Source of the DNA: Bin87 sp034420475
GTDB lineage: Bacteria; Chloroflexota; Dehalococcoidia; Lucifugimonadales; UBA3495
DNA length: 64,000 nt
Direction of reading: 5' to 3'
Assembly: GCA_034420475.1 (NCBI GenBank)
Contig: DAOULH010000010.1
Span: 186,001-250,000, forward strand
The translations under genes and the position numbers were made by a program. The number at the start of each line of letters is the position of its first letter. Position 1 is the stretch's first letter. Positions 59,679 through 64,000 of this stretch are shown here, piece by piece. Under the pieces are notes generated by a model. That model was not told the origin of the DNA. It saw only the letters and a list, made by a program, of their open reading frames with translations, and made no database searches.

Positions 59679-61187
59679 ATGGCAGTCAGGGGACAAGAGA
59701 TAGTTTCTCTCATCAGGCGTCAGATCGAGGAGTTTGGCGGAGACCTCTCCCTCGTCGACGTTGGCACCGTCCTGCAAGTGGGTGACGGCATCGCCAGCAT
59801 CCAAGGCTTGCAGAGCGTCCGGTCCAACGAATTGCTGGATTTCGGCAATGAGGTACTCGGCCTGGCGCTGAACCTGGAATCGGATATCGTCGGCGCCGCC
59901 ATCCTGGGCGATCCCAACGCGGTCAAAGAGGGCGACCGGGTCCGCGCCACCGGACAGATCATCGAAGTTCCGGTTGGGGACGCGCTCATCGGCCGCGTGG
60001 TGGATCCGCTGGGCCGTCCGCTGGATGGCAAAGGTCCCGTAGCGACCGACCGCACCATGCCCGTGGAACGCACTGCGCCCAACGTGGTGGTCCGAAAGTC
60101 GGTGGACACTCCGGTGCAGACTGGCATCAAGGCCATCGACGCGATGATCCCCATCGGCCGGGGTCAGCGTGAGCTGATCATCGGCGACCGTTCCACCGGC
60201 AAGTCCGCCATCGCCATCGACACCATCATCAATCAGCGTGAAACTGACCTGATCTGCATCTACGTGGCCATCGGCCAGAAGCAGGGCAAGGTCTCCCAGG
60301 TGGTGGGCATTCTGGAAGAGTACGGCGCCATGGACCACACCATCGTGGTCAACGCGGGTTCCGCGGACTCCGCGCCGCTGCAATTCATCGCCCCGTACGC
60401 CGGCTGCGCCATGGGCGAGGCGTTCATGGAGGAAGGGAAAGACGTGCTGATCGTCTACGACGATCTCACCAAGCATGCCTGGGCCTATCGCCAGATGTCG
60501 CTCCTGCTGCGCCGCCCTGCCGGCCGTGAAGCTTATCCCGGAGACGTCTTCTACCTGCACAGCCGGCTGCTCGAACGCGCCGCCCGGCTGGACGACACAT
60601 TGGGCGGCGGCTCGTTGACGGCCCTGCCCATCATTGAGACGCAGGCCGGCGACGTTTCGGCTTACATCCCAACCAACGTGATCTCTATCACCGACGGGCA
60701 GATCTACCTCGAACCTGAATTGTTCAACGTCGGCATCCGCCCGGCGGTCAACGTCGGTCTGTCCGTGTCCCGCGTGGGCGGCGCCGCCCAGACGCGGGCC
60801 GTGCGCCAGGTGGCCGGACGCCTGCGCCTGGACCTGGCTCAGTACCGCGAATTGGCCACCTTCGCCCAGTTCGGCACCGCCGATCTGGATGCGGCGACCC
60901 GCGCCCAGTTGGCGCGCGGTCAATTGGCAACCGAGGCGCTCAAGCAGGGCCAATACCAGCCCCTGAACCTGGGCGACGAGGTGATCGTTCTCTTCGCGGT
61001 CAACTCCGGTCTGATGGAAGATGTGCCGCTGGAGCGCGTCGGCGCGTTCGAAGAGCAGATGCTCCGCCACGTCAACGCGACGCATCCCGAGCTCAGCCAG
61101 GCGATCCGCGATACCGGCAACCTGCCCGACGAGTTGACCGAGCAGCTCACCGCCGCCATCAACGATTTCAAGCCTACCTTCCAGTAG
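59679..61187 (+). CDS. atpA: ATP synthase F1 subunit alpha
   Basis: A 502-aa subunit. The P-loop at 169-176 reads GDRSTGKS where most homologues have GDRQTGKT; SVSRVGGAAQ and the C-terminal domain are standard. Non-catalytic nucleotide-binding subunit of F1. Confidence 0.97.
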   Translation: MAVRGQEIVSLIRRQIEEFGGDLSLVDVGTVLQVGDGIASIQGLQSVRSNELLDFGNEVLGLALNLESDIVGAAILGDPNAVKEGDRVRATGQIIEVPVGDALIGRVVDPLGRPLDGKGPVATDRTMPVERTAPNVVVRKSVDTPVQTGIKAIDAMIPIGRGQRELIIGDRSTGKSAIAIDTIINQRETDLICIYVAIGQKQGKVSQVVGILEEYGAMDHTIVVNAGSADSAPLQFIAPYAGCAMGEAFMEEGKDVLIVYDDLTKHAWAYRQMSLLLRRPAGREAYPGDVFYLHSRLLERAARLDDTLGGGSLTALPIIETQAGDVSAYIPTNVISITDGQIYLEPELFNVGIRPAVNVGLSVSRVGGAAQTRAVRQVAGRLRLDLAQYRELATFAQFGTADLDAATRAQLARGQLATEALKQGQYQPLNLGDEVIVLFAVNSGLMEDVPLERVGAFEEQMLRHVNATHPELSQAIRDTGNLPDELTEQLTAAINDFKPTFQ

Positions 61188-61236
61188 GCGCCGGGGTACA
61201 TAGTTTCCCCAATCCAGGAGCAGCCAGGGTCATTAT

Positions 61237-62097
61237 ATGCCTAGCGTTAGAGACATCCGCCGACGCATTCGCAGCGTCGAGAACACCGGCAAGGTCACCA
61301 ACGCGATGTCTCTCATCGCGGCATCGAAGATGCGCCGGGCCCAACTGGCGGTAACGGACGGTCGCCCGTATGCTGAGAAAATCCACGAGGTGATCGCCAC
61401 TCTGGCCGCGCAGCCCACTGACGACGACACGGTCCACCCACTGCTGGAAACCCGCCCGGTCAACACAGTGGGGATGGTGGTGATCACGCCGGACCGCGGC
61501 TTGGCCGGCGGCATGCACGCCAACATCAATCGCCAAGTGGCCCGGTTCATCCTGGGAAGCGACGCTACAGTGCGGAGCATAGTCGTGGGCCGCAAGGGTC
61601 GCGACTTCCTGGTGCGCTACACCGACACTGTCCAAGCCATTTTCACCGACCTGAGCGACCGAGTTTCCCTGGCGGACACCACCGCGATTTCGCGCCTGGT
61701 CATTGATGGGTACACTGACGGGGAATTCGACGAGGTGCACCTGGCCTACATGCGGTTCGTGTCCACCGTCCAGCAGGAGCCGGTGATTGAACGGATATTG
61801 CCGGTCGAACCGGCGGCGCTGGAATCGGCCCAACGGGTCGGCTACATCTACGAGCCGGACCCGGCCACTGTCCTGAGCGCGCTGCTTCCCCAGTTCGTGG
61901 AGATGCAGGTGTATCACGCTATCCTGGAAAGCATCGCCAGCGAACAGTCCGCCCGCATGGTCGCCATGCGCAACGCTACCGACAACGCCAACCAACTGGC
62001 TTCCGACCTGACCCTGGTCATGAACAAGCTGCGCCAGGACAGCATCACCAACGAGTTGCTGGACCTCGTCGGCGGCCAGGTCGCGCTGGAGGGCTAA
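61237..62097 (+). CDS. atpG: ATP synthase F1 subunit gamma
   Basis: A 286-aa central-stalk subunit. IRRRIRSVENTGKVTNAMSLIAASKMRRAQ at the N-terminus and MRNATDNANQLASDLTLVMNKLRQDSITNEL at the C-terminus are the paired rotor helices. Followed by a small membrane gene rather than directly by atpD. Confidence 0.96.
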   Translation: MPSVRDIRRRIRSVENTGKVTNAMSLIAASKMRRAQLAVTDGRPYAEKIHEVIATLAAQPTDDDTVHPLLETRPVNTVGMVVITPDRGLAGGMHANINRQVARFILGSDATVRSIVVGRKGRDFLVRYTDTVQAIFTDLSDRVSLADTTAISRLVIDGYTDGEFDEVHLAYMRFVSTVQQEPVIERILPVEPAALESAQRVGYIYEPDPATVLSALLPQFVEMQVYHAILESIASEQSARMVAMRNATDNANQLASDLTLVMNKLRQDSITNELLDLVGGQVALEG

Positions 62098-62120
62098 ACG
62101 CGAGATTTGGGAAGGCTTGA

Positions 62121-62498
62121 TTGTTCTCCTTTGGAGATGTTCCCACCGAACTGTACCGCTGGTTCCTGCTGACTTATGGCGTCAGTGCTGCCGGTCGAAT
62201 CATCGTTGAGGCAGTCAAACAGGTGACCGTTCTTCAAACGGCTTGGTATGATGTTCCCACGACAGCATTCAATGTATTGGAATCGGGCTTCGTTCCACAC
62301 GCGCTGCTGTCTTTGGCCGCAGCGGAGGGAATCAACATGGTACTAGGCGCTCTGATGAAGCGAAAAGCTCGAACGGAAGGCCGAGAGCAGGGGCGGGCTG
62401 AAACCAACAAAGCATGGCGGGAGTGGCTGGGCCGCAGGGAGACCGCTGAAGCCAACGGTCAGCCTTTCAATGAACCACCGCCGGACTCTCGTAACTGA
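62121..62498 (+). CDS. Small membrane protein inserted between atpG and atpD
   Basis: A 125-aa protein starting at TTG with GGGAAGG upstream. Two hydrophobic segments (YRWFLLTYGVSAAGRIIVEA and FVPHALLSLAAAEGINMVLGAL) are followed by a charged tail (KARTEGREQGRAETNKAW). The tail resembles that of the 27625 protein. No known atp gene is matched. Function unknown. Confidence 0.7.
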   Translation: MFSFGDVPTELYRWFLLTYGVSAAGRIIVEAVKQVTVLQTAWYDVPTTAFNVLESGFVPHALLSLAAAEGINMVLGALMKRKARTEGREQGRAETNKAWREWLGRRETAEANGQPFNEPPPDSRN

Positions 62499-62545
62499 TC
62501 CCGCCTCGACCCGTCTTTGATTACCCAATCCGGAGGATAAGAAAA

Positions 62546-63940
62546 ATGCCCGGTAAAATCGCCCAAGTCATCGGTACGGTGGTGGATGTTGAATTCCCCG
62601 CCGATCAGCTCCCCAACCTGTTCGACGCTCTTGAAGTGGACAACTCGGGCGAGCGCCTGGTGCTGGAAGTCCAGCAGCACATCGGCAACCACTGGGCCCG
62701 CTGTCTGGCCTTGGGATCCACTGACGGCCTGGCCCGGGGGAGCGAGGTGACCGACACCGGGAACAAGGTCTCGGTGCCAGTTGGACCCGAAACCCTGGGA
62801 CGGCTCTTTGACGTTACCGGGACCCCGCTGGACAACTTGGGCGCAGTGGAGGCCGGGCAATTCTGGCCTATCCACCGCGATCCGCCCGCATTCGACGACC
62901 AGAACCCTACGGTCGAGATTCTCGAAACCGGAATCAAGGTTTTCGACCTCATCACCCCGTTCCCCAAGGGCGGCAAGGTCGGAGCCTACGGCGGCGCCGG
63001 CGTGGGCAAAACCGTCATCATCCAGGAACTCATTCGCAACATCGGCGCCGTTCACAGCGGAGTGTCGGTGTTCGCCGGCGTGGGCGAACGATCCCGCGAG
63101 GGCAACGACCTCTGGCACGAGATGGAAGACTCCGGCGTGCTGGGCAGCACGGTGCTGGTATTCGGCCAGATGAACGAGACCCCCGGCGTCCGTGCCCGCA
63201 TCGGCCTCACCGGGCTGACCATGGCCGAATACTTCCGCGAAGAGCAGAACCAGGACGTGCTCCTCTTTATCGACAACATCTACCGCTACATCCTGGCCGG
63301 TATGGAAGTGTCCGCGCTGCTGGGGCGAATGCCTTCCGCAGTGGGCTACCAGCCAACGCTGAGCACGGAGATGGGCGCGCTCCAGGAGCGCATCACCTCC
63401 ACCAAGAGCGGCAGCATCACCTCTTTCCAGGCCATTTACGTGCCGGCCGACGACTACACTGACCCCGGCATCGTGACCACCTTTGGACACCTGGACGCCG
63501 TGGTATCCCTCGAGCGCGCGCTGGCGGCGCAGGCCCTGTACCCCGCCGTGGACCCGCTGGCGTCGTTCGCCCGCATCCTGGAACCCCGCATCGTCGGCGA
63601 AGAGCATTACCGCGTGGCCCGTGGCGTGCAGCAGGTTCTCCAGCGATACCGCGACCTACAGGACATCATTGCCATCCTGGGCATCGAAGAATTGTCCGAC
63701 GAGGACCGGCAGACGGTGTTCCGGGCCCGCAAGATCCAGCGTTTCCTGACCCAGCCTTTCTTCGTCGCCGAGACCTTCACCAATCAGCCAGGCAAGTATG
63801 TTGCCCTGCGCGATACCGTGCGTGGGTTCGCCGAAATCCTGGACGGGCAGCACGACGAGCTACCGGAGCAGGCTTTCTACATGGTCGGCACCATCGAAGA
63901 GGCGGTAGAGAAGGCTGCCCAGATGCAGGCGACCGTCTGA
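62546..63940 (+). CDS. atpD: ATP synthase F1 subunit beta
   Basis: A 464-aa catalytic subunit. P-loop GGAGVGKT at 149-156, FAGVGERSREGNDL, LLFIDNIYRYILAGMEVSALLGRMPSAVGYQPTL, and GIEELSDEDRQTV (DELSEED-like) are all present. GGAGG precedes the ATG. Confidence 0.97.
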   Translation: MPGKIAQVIGTVVDVEFPADQLPNLFDALEVDNSGERLVLEVQQHIGNHWARCLALGSTDGLARGSEVTDTGNKVSVPVGPETLGRLFDVTGTPLDNLGAVEAGQFWPIHRDPPAFDDQNPTVEILETGIKVFDLITPFPKGGKVGAYGGAGVGKTVIIQELIRNIGAVHSGVSVFAGVGERSREGNDLWHEMEDSGVLGSTVLVFGQMNETPGVRARIGLTGLTMAEYFREEQNQDVLLFIDNIYRYILAGMEVSALLGRMPSAVGYQPTLSTEMGALQERITSTKSGSITSFQAIYVPADDYTDPGIVTTFGHLDAVVSLERALAAQALYPAVDPLASFARILEPRIVGEEHYRVARGVQQVLQRYRDLQDIIAILGIEELSDEDRQTVFRARKIQRFLTQPFFVAETFTNQPGKYVALRDTVRGFAEILDGQHDELPEQAFYMVGTIEEAVEKAAQMQATV

Positions 63941-63976
63941 TCTTCCCCAGGCATCGATCCGTAGGAGTCCGCGCCC

Positions 63977-64000
63977 ATGCCGATGCAGTTGCAAATCATC
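63977..64000 (+). CDS. atpC: ATP synthase F1 subunit epsilon (5' end only)
   Basis: Only eight codons (MPMQLQII) are in the window. The ATG at 63977, with GGAG about ten bases upstream, follows atpD, and the opening agrees with atpC. The assignment rests on operon order. Confidence 0.75.

Overview
The window is a gene-dense, high-GC bacterial chromosome segment with no rRNA, tRNA, CRISPR array or insertion sequence that I can recognise, and no gene-free stretch longer than about 300 bases. The gene content fits an uncultured Chloroflexota, most like the SAR202/Dehalococcoidia-type lineages. That placement is an inference from several traits: flavin-dependent luciferase-like monooxygenases, three CaiB/BaiF CoA-transferases, stand-alone molybdopterin hydroxylase subunits, MaoC/FAS1-type hot-dog dehydratases, paired dimeric-barrel proteins, Pro/Thr-rich lipoprotein linkers, and the arrangement of the ATP synthase operon.

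Layout. 1-14 kb: a cut-off esterase, a PIN-toxin-like pair, a limonene-monooxygenase-like flavoenzyme, an unrecognised 518-aa protein, an epimerase, two methyltransferases, a Nudix hydrolase, a xanthine-dehydrogenase-type large subunit, a DUF3467 pair, a YbaK-type deacylase and a MaoC-like dehydratase. 13.97-14.71 kb: a thioredoxin-fold (TlpA-like) lipoprotein whose first active-site Cys codon is TGA, followed by a hairpin that fits the bacterial SECIS rules. This is a probable selenoprotein. 14.9-25 kb: a B12-dependent acyl-CoA mutase large subunit with isobutyryl-type active-site residues, a Uma2 nuclease, an orphan AT-richer gene, repeat-containing coiled-coil membrane proteins, an EF-G paralogue, RNase H, a HEPN two-gene module and a divergent PD-(D/E)XK nuclease. 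25-49 kb: catabolic and redox genes (molybdopterin hydroxylase, cytochrome-b/sulfite-oxidase-fold fusion, FAD oxidase, three CoA-transferases, CitE-like lyase, SsuD-like monooxygenase, dehydratase), two giant FtsX-type permeases without an ATPase, and CtaG with a YtkA-like partner. 49.7-64 kb: housekeeping genes tyrS, ribF, rsmD and coaD, a DivIVA/ATPase-b-like coiled-coil gene, a bifunctional-nuclease-domain gene, and the F-type ATP synthase operon.

The ATP synthase operon has a good sigma70-type promoter (TTGACA, 17-bp spacer, TACGAT) and the order atpI/Z-B-E-F-H-A-G-D-C. It is interrupted twice: a 628-aa protein with four bacterial PH-like repeats plus a SHOCT tail lies between atpH and atpA, and a small membrane protein lies between atpG and atpD.

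The most notable observations are the TGA-encoded Sec-x-x-Cys thioredoxin, the accessory genes inside the atp operon, the family of small coiled-coil membrane proteins with conserved ends and different tandem-repeat middles, the HEPN and PIN pairs with unusual partners, and a probable AUC-initiated gene downstream of coaD.
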